Part shown: one piece after another, positions 42,580 through 52,822 of the stretch
Layout of the letters: the number at the start of each line of letters is the position of its first letter
How positions within the stretch are numbered: position 1 is the first letter of the stretch
Origin: Rhynchopus sp. YZ270_cl-10
Taxonomy: Eukaryota; Euglenozoa; Diplonemea; Diplonemida; Diplonemidae
DNA: 64,000 nt
Direction of reading: 5' to 3'
Assembly: GCA_964035575.1 (NCBI GenBank)
Contig: OZ037878.1
Coordinates: 744,001-808,000, forward strand
The notes under the pieces: model-generated
What the model was told of the DNA's origin: nothing
Seen by the model: only the letters and a program-made list of their open reading frames with translations
Database searches by the model: none
Position numbers and translations under genes: made by a program

Positions 42580-43637
42580 GTAGCTACTGATGCGGGCAGC
42601 TCCGACCTATGCAAGCCATATGAAAGCAGAACCTTAATAACCAAAGAGGTGAAAAAGGAAACTCTGATGGTTTGCCCGCACTATAGTGTGAACAGGGGAG
42701 GTGGTACACAACCGATTGGTTGATGTCCATGACAACCAAAAAAAAAAAAAGTTATTAATGCAGGCACCTCCGACTGACCCACTGTACGATGCCAGCCCCG
42801 ATGAAAGCACCAAAAATAAAAAGAAAAGTTGTGCAAAACGCCTCACCGTTCATCAGCGGGCGCAAGACACTAAAAAAAAAAAATGGGGATATTACAACTG
42901 ACAACCAAAAAAAAAAGGGGGAAGTGAATAGAAAAGAAGTTGATGAACCTAAGCCTCCCGCGCAAAGGCACCTAAAAAAAAACCCAATGCAAAAAGGGTA
43001 CAACTACGTGATCTCCAAAACGATTTTTCTTTTTGTCATAAAAAAAAAACACACAAAACAAAGAGGAAACTTGGAAAGATAGAAAAAAAAAAGATGGTGT
43101 GTGTGTACTGTGTCCCTCCCTCTCTCACATAGGGAGGCAAGGTGATTTCCACATTACACCAGGCTCATTCCTAGATATTGGAAATTTTCAAAGAATTTTC
43201 AAAAAAAAGTCTGCAAATAAACAGGGCGGAAAATGGGCACTTTTTTTTGATCATGTATTGTGTTTGATCCGAAAACACCTGTATTTGCATTTCCGGAAAT
43301 CGTCCGCGCTGTGGGGTCAATTTGCCGAAATGGTTCCGAAGTTCTTGGTTTTGATCAAAAACCCATGAAATTTGAAGAGGGCCACGAGAGGCTAAAATCC
43401 AATATTTACCAGATTTTCAGACACATACTTATTTTTTTTGAAAACCCAGGAAAGAACAGGCAATGTAGGAATAAGCCTGCATTACACACGCGTTACTTTT
43501 TTTTTTTTCAAGGATCGTGAACCAAATCACAACCTTGTTCGGGCAACCCCAATTCTCTACTTTCTGAAGTGGGGTGTGTGGGGTAGTGGCTGTGTTTTGT
43601 GCATGGTGGCATACTGTCAGAATACATCAAAAACAAA

Positions 43638-43710
43638 GTGAAGTTGACAGTGCAAACACCTCTGGTACGCACTGACACTCCGCGGGTTATCGAACCCCGG
43701 AGTGTGGCAC
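43638..43710 (-). repeat. B-box-like hairpin plus beta hairpin (best copy)
   Basis: Two stem-loops side by side: AGTGC/GCACT (43649-43653 with 43669-43673) and a 13-bp stem ACACTCCG/CGGAGTGT plus GGGTT/AACCC (43675-43705). The minus strand of the second reads GGGTTCGATAACCC, close to a Pol III B box. A tRNA cloverleaf cannot be drawn, so I do not call a tRNA. Confidence 0.6.
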
Positions 43711-44694
43711 TCAGACAAAAAAAAAAAGAAGCTGTGACCTGATGTACCTGGTAATAATTCATCACAATACCTAAAACACAGCCAGGGAAATGGGATACTT
43801 AGATGAAGGATGGTGCCCTATTTTGGGGTAGAAATTAACAAAAAAAATTGTTCAGTTCCATTGCAATCCAAAAAAAGGTTGGCCAGTCCTGTACATTATC
43901 TCGACACTTAACGTCTCCCCGTGATGTCAATAAAACGGGGGATCTTGATAAAATAGAAATCAAATTCTAGAATTTCACCAATAAAACGGGGGAGGGGAAG
44001 CATCAATAATATTACCTCCTCCAAATCTCGCATACTCATGAGCGAAATTGGTACAAAGGGCAAAATAAGAAGAAAAAAGGGGGGAAAAGGAGTAAACTGG
44101 AGCAAGGTGGGTTGGTTCACAAAGTAGAAAGTAGTGAGAACCGCCACACCGTCATATAAAAAGAGAGGGGGGAAAAGGGTTATGGGTTTGCTGTTTAGAC
44201 CCACCCTTCTGACAAAAACCCCCTTCAAACTATCGCATGTTTCCATGATACAATAGGTATCTTCAAAATTTGAAATACAAAGTCCTCTCGTGACCTTTGG
44301 TGTGTTGACCGGTACATCGGGTGGACTCCCGAACCATCGATTTCGATGGTAAGGGGTTACATCTGATTTTAAGAAGAAAAAAAAAAAGTTCTGTTGGTGC
44401 TCTGGGAGCGGTCGATATTCGACAGGTCGCTGACAGGTCGTTGACCGACTTCCGAAAGCACCATCTGTACTCAAAGTTTACTGGCTACCTTGATAAGAGC
44501 CTTTGCAGAAGGTGCTATCTCCCCCCCACCTCACTGCTGTATAATATAGGGAACGTTTGTGTAATTTGGTTTCCTCACGCTAATCTACTAGATTAGTGTA
44601 GCTGTTCGCGCAGTCGGCATTTGATTTTTTTATGTTTTATTTTGATAAATTGTTTGAGTAGTGTAGTTGCCTCGGTTGTGCAAATCTCCACTAT

Positions 44695-44747
44695 TTTGAA
44701 AACTTGGTTGCATTAGTGTAGCCACCCTAGAGTGTGCTCCACTAAAC
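44695..44747 (-). repeat. Stem-loop, family epsilon
   Basis: Arms TAGTG and CACTA; a second, diverged copy with the same arms lies directly to its left (44641-44693). Confidence 0.55.
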
Positions 44748-45616
44748 TTTTTTTTTTTTCCATTATATCGAACACCTACACGCTGTTAAGGCGGGATCTC
44801 TATATGTGCACCCCTTTCCGCAAGGAGAAAAAAAAAGGGGGGAAATTATTAAACGGGGGAGAAAAAAAGGGTTGGTTGCAGAGTAAATAAAGAGCCCATC
44901 ATGGACAAAAAAAGGAGGAGGAGGAGGAGGGGGGAGCAAATATTTAAGAAGTTACCGGTGGGGTGGAGGGGGGTTTGAAGAAGTTTGTTTCAACTTTGTT
45001 GTTTTTGTTTTTGTTTTTGTTTTTGCTACTCTGTTTGTTTTGTATAGGGGGTGGAGGGAGGGGAAGGGCTTTGAGGGGAAATTTAGCGGGTTACGCCTGA
45101 CACACGGGTGCTGTATCTTCTTCTTTTTTTTTTTGCTGGGAGGATGTGTTGTGGGGGGGGGGCTGTTTGGTCAAATTGTCAAAAAAAAAAAAAAATAAAA
45201 AAAGGGTGGATCAAATAAAAGAAAAGCTTGCTGGATGGATGTGCTTCACATAAGTACATACATCAAAAAGAAATAACCATGAACTAGAAAGACGGAGAGG
45301 GGATGGAACACCCTCCGTTTGTTGTCCCTCCCTTTTTTTAAAAAAATAAAGTTTTGGGTACAGTCTCTCATGCTTGGTCACCTTTTTGGAGAAAAGATGA
45401 TGATAAAAAATGAAATGATAAAGGGGGGGAAAAGAAAAAGAAAAAAAAAACAATGAAGTTCGTTGGGGGGGGGGGGGGGGGCGGTAAAGACAGTAACGAC
45501 CTCAAGGTGGTCTGGTGTGGAATGCATGGTACGGAGAGGGGGGGAAAAAACTTATAAAATGAATGTGCCTCTTGTACACACATATTACATTTTAAAAAGA
45601 CGGGAGAAAAGAGGTC

Positions 45617-45644
45617 AGTTGACTAAGCCTCTGACTAGTCAACT
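45617..45644. repeat. 9-bp hairpin with related loop
   Basis: Arms AGTTGACTA and TAGTCAACT are perfect; the loop AGCCTCTGAC is close to the CCTCT core of family alpha. Confidence 0.6.
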
Positions 45645-45940
45645 TGAGAGAAAAGGGGAGGGGAAAAGGGGAAAAGGTAACTAAAACAATGGGGAATAGG
45701 GCTGGGGAAAAGGGGTGTGTGTGCGATGTGTCAAGAAAACATCTTCCTATTTTTTTTGGAAAAGGGGGGGGAGAGAAATATAAAATGAATAATAGGTAAG
45801 TTCGTTGTGGACAAAAAAAAAGAGGAAGAGGGGAGGGTGACAGGAAGAAGACGAATTTTGCCTTGCGGACACACAAACACACACCCCCCTCATTTTGCTT
45901 CAAAAAAAATATATGAGGAAATAACAACCCAGGGGGATAA

Positions 45941-46650
45941 ATGGTGGCAGTATTGTGATGGGAGCCCATTGGAAAACGCAAAATACATCAAAATACATCA
46001 TAATACACATGGGAGCGTCCGCGAAAGACCCCCCCCTAAAGCTAACATCCGTGCTTATTGGTATTTCACTAATTAAAATTTTGGTATTTTATAAGATTTT
46101 TTTTTAAAATGAACTCAGAGTTAAGTTTCTGAGTTCATTAAAAAAAAAATCACAAATAAAAATCACTTTGTCTCGATTTTTAAGTAAAAATACAGGGTGC
46201 AACGAAACCAGAAAAAAACTTCGCCATTGGACGTTTCTGGGTTCCGAGCTTTTAACGCAAAAAAAAACCTATTTTTTTTTCGCGATTTTTTTTAACTAAG
46301 CACTGCCTGTGCTTAGAAAACCCGAATTTTTTACCCTTCAAAATTGCATTTGAGGAACTCACAACGCGTCAAAACGAAAAGGTCGTTTTTGGCACTTTTA
46401 AAACCGGGCTCCGCTGAGTTCACCATATTTTTGCTCGATTTATTTAGTGGAGTAACTAATTAGTAATCGTATTCTCGGACAAAAATTCGGGACGAGGTGT
46501 ATAAAATACCAAAATGTTAATTAGTGAAATACCAATAAGCATGTATGTTAGCTTTAGGGGGGGGTCTTTCGCGGACGCTGCCACATTGTGATGTATTTTT
46601 TGATGTATTTTGCGTTATTCCAATGGGCTCCCATCACAATACTGCCACCA
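45941..46650. mobile_element. Long-TIR element I
   Basis: About 155-bp inverted repeats (45941-46097 and 46497-46650) starting ATGGTGGCAGTATTGTGATG, around a ~400-bp AT-rich core with a small hairpin near 46110-46140. Flanking bases TAA and TAC do not give a clear duplication, so the superfamily is open. No coding frame. Confidence 0.75.
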
Positions 46651-47025
46651 TTACAGGGGGAGGAAATAGTACTTTTTTTTTGAAACGAAAGATTACTAAT
46701 ATCAACGGGGTAGAGAAAGGAAAAGAAAAAACCACAAATTCGCAGAAGAAAAAAAAAGAGAGAAAAAACGAGTGCAACGCAAACGGGAGGGGAAATTCAT
46801 GTTTTTTTTTTTTTTTTTCATTGCATTATTCATAGATAGAATGCGTATCATCCACAAACTGTGTGTAAAAAATATGCGCATATTTTTTGTTTGTTTTTTT
46901 GTATGTGCATGACAAAAAACACACAAAAAATATGCGAATAACACAATTATGCGCATGATGCGCATTCTGTAGCTATGATTATTTCTATTTTGTGTTTTTT
47001 TTTTTTTTTTTTTTTTGTATTTTTT

Positions 47026-47325
47026 CAGGCTCTCCGCTAGGATTTCCGATTTTGAAAAAGTTCTGTTGATGGTCCACGTTGGTGGGTACATGCTTGCGCC
47101 GCAGGCGCACGGTACGCAACTTTTTTTTTTTTTTCCAACACCCGATTTTGACTTTTTTGGGTCGTTTGAGCACTCACCTCTCCATATCTTCTTCTCCTGA
47201 GCTTTTTTGACAAGTAGCACGGGTCTAAACCACCCAACAGAACTTTTTTTTTTTTCCTTTTTTTCCCCATTTTCAAAAAGTTCTGTTGACAATCAACAGA
47301 ACTTTAGTACCTAGCGGAGAGCCTG
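47026..47325. mobile_element. 300-bp inverted-repeat element J
   Basis: Ends CAGGCTCTCCGCTAGG in inverted orientation, with subterminal GTTCTGTTGA in both arms. ATTTTTT lies on both sides and may be a target duplication, but both flanks are T-rich so this is weak. The CAGG ends are hAT-like. Confidence 0.6.
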
Positions 47326-48460
47326 ATTTTTTGCTGTACCAACAATCACTTTACATCTACTGTAGATGGGAGTAAAGCTCTCTCTCTCTCTGTGGACAGA
47401 ACGTATTTTTTTTTTCCCGACGAAAGGGGAAATTTTATAACAAAAATGTTTTTTTTGTTCTATTTTTGAAAATATGGGATCGAAGTAGTGCACACGCAAG
47501 CACCAGGGTGCTCCTCACTAGACTTCATAAAAAAAAAATTGACAAACGCGTAACCACTATTCAAATGGTCAGCACGTTTTTGAACCTCTCTCTTTTGTCT
47601 CTGTCTCTTAAAGTCACTAGTGAAGTAGCGATCTCACTCCCCCCGTATGTAAAACAGCACCCCACCCTACTCCCCCCGTTTATTGGTTTTCGACCTCACA
47701 GGACTTCACTCAACAACAACCACCAGGTGCACTGATTCTTCCCTAGATCATCCTCTCTCGTACTCTCTTTCCTATTTCCAATATTGTGCACTCAAATCCG
47801 GAAAACAAAAAGATGAAAAAAAAAAAAAAATGTGTTTATTAACCTATTAGCCACTAAGGGGGGTGGGGGTTTTTTTCCCGTTTTTTGTTTTGGAATCATC
47901 TGAGTGTTTCTGGGTCAAAACTGGGGCGATGGTGCATTTTTTGGGTCCTCTAGGTGGTTTTGTATGGTCTTCGGGGACTTCTGCGGTTCTGAGAATCAAA
48001 ATCGAAAAAATCGCATTTGTTAGGATCTGGCCGTCCCCCCCTGTTTCACGCATTTTCCTTGGTGTGCGTGTTGTGGGTGGCAGAAAAAATCAAAAACAAA
48101 ATTCTAAAAAGTCCAAAAAAAATAGGGGAATCACACGTTTCTACCTCCCGGAATCCATTAAAAAAGTTTTTTTTCACTTTTGACAAAATTTTATTGTCTT
48201 GGATACTGGTGCTGATTTACCTTCACATATATGTGAAGGTAGTGGCTAATAGGTTAATGGATTGGAATAATGGGCCTTCCCTAACTGAAGATAGTTGTAG
48301 TTGATTGAGTACTCAAAGAACAAGCCAGCTTCTGTCTTTTTTCAATCCGTTTTGTTTTTTTTGCCCGCAGCGCTTGCCTCCAATCTTTTTAGAATTGACA
48401 ACAAAGTTGTTTTATCAAAAGAGAGAGATAAGATGAACCTAAGCCTCTCTTTTGTATTTA

Positions 48461-48560
48461 CAGTCATCCAACAAAGGTTGGTGGGGTAAAAACCCACCAA
48501 ATTTTTTCGAGACCCCAAACCCACCAACCTTTTTACCCACCAACGTTTGTTGGATGACTG
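48461..48560. mobile_element. 100-bp palindromic MITE M inserted in an alpha stem-loop
   Basis: Ends CAGTCATCCAACAAAGGTTG and CGTTTGTTGGATGACTG, flanked by TA on each side (48459-48460, 48561-48562). The left flank ends with the first half of an alpha hairpin (GATGAACCTAAGCCTCTC) and the right flank begins with its GTCAC, so the element split an older hairpin at its TA. Confidence 0.75.
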
Positions 48561-49216
48561 TAGTCACTTTTAAGACAAAAATGGGCCACGCAATTTGTTG
48601 CATTTATACTTTCAAATCAAAAAGTATTTCAACCCATTGTTCCCAACTTTCTTTTTATGCCAAGAAGAGGAAAGTACAAGGACGTTCATTTCATTACATC
48701 CATACCACATAAAAAATACCCCAAAAAAATCCACCAGAAACACAGAAATAAATGAAAAAAGAGAAGGGGAAAAGGGGGAAAGAAAAGCGTGGAGAAAAGG
48801 GGAGAATATGGGGACATTTTGGACAAAAAAAATAATCTTTTTTTTTTTTACACGTAAAAATAAAACAACAACAATATTTCCCCCCCCCCACCCCCCACCC
48901 TAAAATACCCCCTCGAGCCTGGGTTGGGGTCAACAAAAAAAAAAAAAAAGATAAAAGGATAGAAGAGTCGTGGACACGGACACAACCTTTTTTGCTTCTT
49001 TTTTTTTTTTGGGTATCCCCACACCTCCAGCGGATCTCATGAACGCTCAGGAGGGTGCAGCTTTCTACCAAAAAAAAAAATGACGGTCTGTGAAAGGCAT
49101 TCTTCCCAGCCCCTTGTTTATTATTTTTTTTTTGAGAAACAACACAAAACACCCCAAAAAAAAAAAACACAATTTGTTTGTGTTTTTTTTACATTTCCAG
49201 CTTTTTTTTGAAAACT

Positions 49217-50872
49217 TCACCCGCGGGTGCTTGGTGCTTGGTTAAGCTGTTTTCTGAGTTGGTCGTTTTCGATGAGAATCGCTTCGCGTTCTTCTGCGAG
49301 AAGAGTGTTTCCTTCGACGCGCGCGGTCAACTCTGTGAGAGGTTCGCTTACGACTACTTCGAAGGTTTTCTTGTATTCGACTAGAGCGCTGAGGACTTTG
49401 TCGTGAGAGAGCGTTGCCACGCCATCAACAGAGACGATTTTCATGCCTGGCTTGAGACCACATCTCGCAGCAGGAAGCTTCGGCGCAACCGCCTTAATGA
49501 TATTCGTTGGTTTCTTGAATGAGATTCCAAGCTTTTCATCTTCCGAGAACTTTTTGATCGTCACAACATGCTCAACACGCTCAATGCCTACATCCTGCAG
49601 GTCGTGCAACACCTTCTTCAACTCGATATATTTTGTCACCATTTTCTGCTCCAACTTGATTTGGATTTGCTCTTCGGGGGCGTGCGTTACTAACCCTTGC
49701 CCATCGCGTTGGTAGCCATCTTGGGGTCCTTCGAAGTCGCAGGAACGGGATCTGTTGTGGATGGCCTTTGCACGGAGACGTTCACGCTCTGTGGGAGGGG
49801 TGCTGCCAGAGTCGGTGAGGGTGCCTCCAACGAGCTGTGAGGCGGCGACTGCGCGGGTGAGAAGCTCTTCGGATTGGTCCTCCGCGACAGACATGCGGAG
49901 GAAGGCGGCACGCAGCTCTTCCCTCAGACGGTCAATCTCCTGGCATAGGTCCGCCCGCAGCGCGCGCTGCTCCTCACGTTCAAACCCAAGCTGCCGGTCC
50001 ATCTCCTCCTGCCGCAGCTTCTGCTCCTCCCGCGCCTCGGCGATGTGCGACCGCATCTCATCCTGGGTCGCATTGTCGTCCTCCAAGATATCAGCCTTCA
50101 TCACCACACTATCACTACTCCCCGCCCTGAACCCCGACAAAAAGGCGTCACTCGAATTCGCAGAGTCTCCATGCAACACAGTAGTGTCCGCAGATGCCGC
50201 AGAATTCCCTGGTGTCTTCTCCGCCTTTTGGTTACGTTTCCTTTCGACCGTACAATGTGCGCACTGTGTGCACGACGGAGTTTTGTCAACCTGCAATTGA
50301 AGTGTCTCATTTTGGGTTTGCAAATCCGTCATTTTTTCTGTCATTTCCTCCAATCTTACTCGCATATTAGCAAGCTCCGTTTCGACAACGGAAGGAGGGC
50401 GCGTAGGAGAAGCAGACGGGGTAGGGTTTCCCTGAACTGGAGGAGAGTCCGTCACGGTGTTGTGTCCGGATTGCATGAAGGAGGTGGTGGTGTGGTCGAG
50501 AGAGGTGCTGCAGGACTCAGAGGGGTTGGAGAAGCCTGAGGGCATGAGACCCTCCGAAAGGGAGCGTTTGCGTGCATTATTTCTGCTGGTAATGGACTGT
50601 TGGAGACGAGCCATCCAAACCGCCTTTTCACCTTCATTTTGTCCTTTGAGGGTATAAGGATGGCGCATTCCAGGACCCGAGATGACCCAACTATGCGAGC
50701 CCAGAGACTCAATCATTGCCCCCGCCAAATCAACCTTCCCCAACGGCTTTGCAGAATAGTAGTGCAAAACGCCCTTCCTCAGCTCAAACCACCGTTCCTG
50801 GTGTCTCCGTATCACGCCCCCACCCAGCTTCTGCAAATTCCCCTCATGACATCCCCACTCCTCATTGTCCAT
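49217..50872 (-). CDS. PH - coiled coil - PDZ adaptor protein
   Basis: 551 aa, single exon, ATG 50872. Residues ~8-92 are a PH domain (GNLQKLGG, RWFELRKGVLHYY, and the C-terminal W in EKAVWMARLQ). Two charged coiled-coil segments follow (~160-205, ~275-345), with a small Cys pair CTQCAHC between them. Residues ~430-510 are a PDZ domain with carboxylate loop KLGISF and the GLKPGMKIVSVDG core. PH binds phosphoinositides or partners and PDZ binds C-terminal peptides, so I infer a membrane-edge scaffold. Neither domain lacks an obvious core residue. Confidence 0.85.
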   Translation of the reverse strand: MDNEEWGCHEGNLQKLGGGVIRRHQERWFELRKGVLHYYSAKPLGKVDLAGAMIESLGSHSWVISGPGMRHPYTLKGQNEGEKAVWMARLQQSITSRNNARKRSLSEGLMPSGFSNPSESCSTSLDHTTTSFMQSGHNTVTDSPPVQGNPTPSASPTRPPSVVETELANMRVRLEEMTEKMTDLQTQNETLQLQVDKTPSCTQCAHCTVERKRNQKAEKTPGNSAASADTTVLHGDSANSSDAFLSGFRAGSSDSVVMKADILEDDNATQDEMRSHIAEAREEQKLRQEEMDRQLGFEREEQRALRADLCQEIDRLREELRAAFLRMSVAEDQSEELLTRAVAASQLVGGTLTDSGSTPPTERERLRAKAIHNRSRSCDFEGPQDGYQRDGQGLVTHAPEEQIQIKLEQKMVTKYIELKKVLHDLQDVGIERVEHVVTIKKFSEDEKLGISFKKPTNIIKAVAPKLPAARCGLKPGMKIVSVDGVATLSHDKVLSALVEYKKTFEVVVSEPLTELTARVEGNTLLAEEREAILIENDQLRKQLNQAPSTRG

Positions 50873-51484
50873 GACCCCGAAATGTGGGGTCTCCAGGGAC
50901 TGTCTTCTCCCGATCGTTCCGACCTTTTTCTACCCCCGCAAAAAACCGACCAAAAGAGTCCGAGAGAGAAACTGAATGGGGACAATAAGAAAGGTTAAAG
51001 GGGGAGATGTGTTTAGTGTAGAGGCTTCTTTGCACCGTTCTGTGAGGGGGGGTGAAGTGTGTATGGTGGTGGGGTGAAGGAAAAAATGGCTTGACATGAA
51101 AAAAGTCAGTGTACCCTTCTAATATCGATCTCATTCCATTGGCGTAGGTAGACTTACGGTTTGCTTACAAAAAGATTTGAAAAAGAAAGAAGCTTTTTTT
51201 TTTTCGTCATTTCATAATTCGGTCAAAGTTTTATCCGTGCGAATCTATTACGAATGGGTAAACCCCCCCCTTTGCGCGGCCTGTCCAACACAACATAGAA
51301 GCGAGGTCAGGATCGTTAGACCATGCTTTCCCCTATAACACTCTCCTGGTTGGACTGAGGGTCATATGTTTTCTTTAGCCTCAGTTTAAAAAAAAATGCA
51401 ACGGCAATCACCAAGAGGTGCCTAAATATCAACCCGAAGAGCTAGGATACGAAGAGACGGTAGCAACCTCATTCCAGAATATAA
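50873..51484. other. Interval 5' of the PH-PDZ gene
   Basis: No gene recognised; likely contains the promoter of the minus-strand PH-PDZ gene. The right edge is the TAA bordering element F. Confidence 0.4.
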
Positions 51485-51487
51485 TAA

Positions 51488-52486
51488 TTGGTGCTTCCCG
51501 GGGGGTGTGCATTTCACAAATTTTCACAAAATGTGACAAGTTTTCACAAATTTTCACAACACGAAAACTGCTACAAAATTGTGAAGGCTGGCGAAAAGTG
51601 GTGAAAAATTGTGAAAAATGTGAAAAGTTGTGAATAGTTGTGAAAAGTTGTGAATTGATTTTTTTTTTTGGGGGGGTTTTTTCACGGGTCAGGAAAGATC
51701 TTTTGTCTTTTTTCGAGAATCTCGGGAGAAAAAAAAAAAAAATCAAGATTTTCAGGATTTTTGTCTTTTTTTTTCAGGATCTCTCGAGATCTTTGAGATC
51801 TTTGAAAAATCCTGAAAAAAAAAGGAAAAAAAAGGAAAAAAAGAGAAAAAAAGATGAAAAAGATCTTGAAAATCTTTTTTTTCTCAAAAAAAAGATAAAA
51901 AAGATTTTTGGGATTTTGAAAAATCTTTTTGGGGAAAAAAAAAAAAAAAGATTTTGAAAATCTTTTTTTTTTTTTTCAAAGATTTCTCAAGATCTCGAGA
52001 TTTTTCATGAAATTTCATGGATTTTTCCAGGATTTTTCAGGATTTTTTCAGGATTTTCCCAGGATTTTCAAATCTTTTCTCTTTTTTTTTTTCTCCCAAA
52101 AATCTTTTTTTTTTTTTTTTTTTCGGGAGAAGAGGATTTTTTTTCTCGAAAAAAAAAAAAAAAAAAAAGATCTTTCCCGACCCGTGTTTTTTTTGGGTTG
52201 GGTGGTGACCCACCCATTGAGGGGTATGCTGGGATTCACAAGATAGAACGTGATGTGGCGTACCAGTGTACCTGTGTACTGTGTGATGTGCGGAAATGAC
52301 GAGAACTTGTCCATTTCGGCAAATTGACCCCACCACTGGCCGGACGGATTCCGGAAATGCAAATGCCGGCATTTAAAAGCTTCACCAACGAGAGAAAAAA
52401 AGGGTAGTGAAAAGTTGTGAATAGTTGTGAAAAGTTGTGAATTGAATTGAAAATTTGTGAAATGCATACCCCCCGGGAAGCACCAA
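51488..52486. mobile_element. Inverted-repeat element F, TAA target duplication
   Basis: Ends TTGGTGCTTCCCGGGGGGT in inverted orientation, bordered by TAA (51485-51487 and 52487-52489; the direct match can be read as TAATAA). Subterminal arrays of TTCACAA/TTGTGAA occupy both arms. The centre is G/A/T low-complexity sequence with repeated GATTTTT-type words and an R1 core at 52300-52370. TAA fits PIF/Harbinger. Confidence 0.75.
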
Positions 52487-52489
52487 TAA

Positions 52490-52822
52490 TAAAGACAAAA
52501 CAAAAAAACTTATAAAATGAATGTGACTCATCGTGCACACACATCTTTAAAAAAAAAACAATTGCTTGAAATCCAACGCTCGTGACTGTACCTTGTTTAA
52601 TAAAAAAGAGTTGACTTGAAATCAAAGCCCTCTCGTGAACAGTGTACCCAAAAATGCAACAGAATTTCTGACACTTTTTTGTTGAATCACCTCGAATGTT
52701 TCTATACACAACGCTCAATTGCATCATACACTTTTTTTTTTTGAAAAATTCAACTGGGGTATTGAAACTGCACATCTCGACATGGGATGCTAAAAGACAC
52801 CTCCCTCTCTCTCCCTCTCTGT
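52490..52822. other. 3' flank of the coiled-coil gene with stem-loops
   Basis: No gene. Contains a delta stem-loop (52508-52545) and two neighbouring copies of a CTCGTGA-containing stem-loop (52563-52595 and 52612-52650). Confidence 0.5.

Larger units (their letters stand above)
41859..45940. other. Gene desert, right-central part
   Basis: No gene. Contains zeta repeats (42582-42636, 42753-42812), an R1 core (43275-43360), the best B-box-like repeat (43638-43710), two adjacent epsilon hairpins (44641-44693, 44695-44747), a CTCTCGT hairpin at 44277-44301, and stem-loops at 45355-45383, 45550-45590 and 45617-45644. A 188-codon minus-strand frame at 43908-44474 is AT-biased and contains a polyphenylalanine run; I do not call it. 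Confidence 0.5.
46651..49216. other. Gene desert, right part
   Basis: No gene seen. Contains elements J (47026-47325) and M (48461-48560) and long A/T homopolymers. The 3' side is the downstream flank of the PH-PDZ gene. Confidence 0.5.

Noticed and set aside
43675-43705. tRNA gene suggested by GGTTCGATAACC
   Set aside because: No acceptor stem, D arm or anticodon arm can be drawn; the motif lies in one long hairpin.
43908-44474. 188-codon minus-strand frame
   Set aside because: AT-driven composition, polyphenylalanine run from a homopolymer and no domain pattern.
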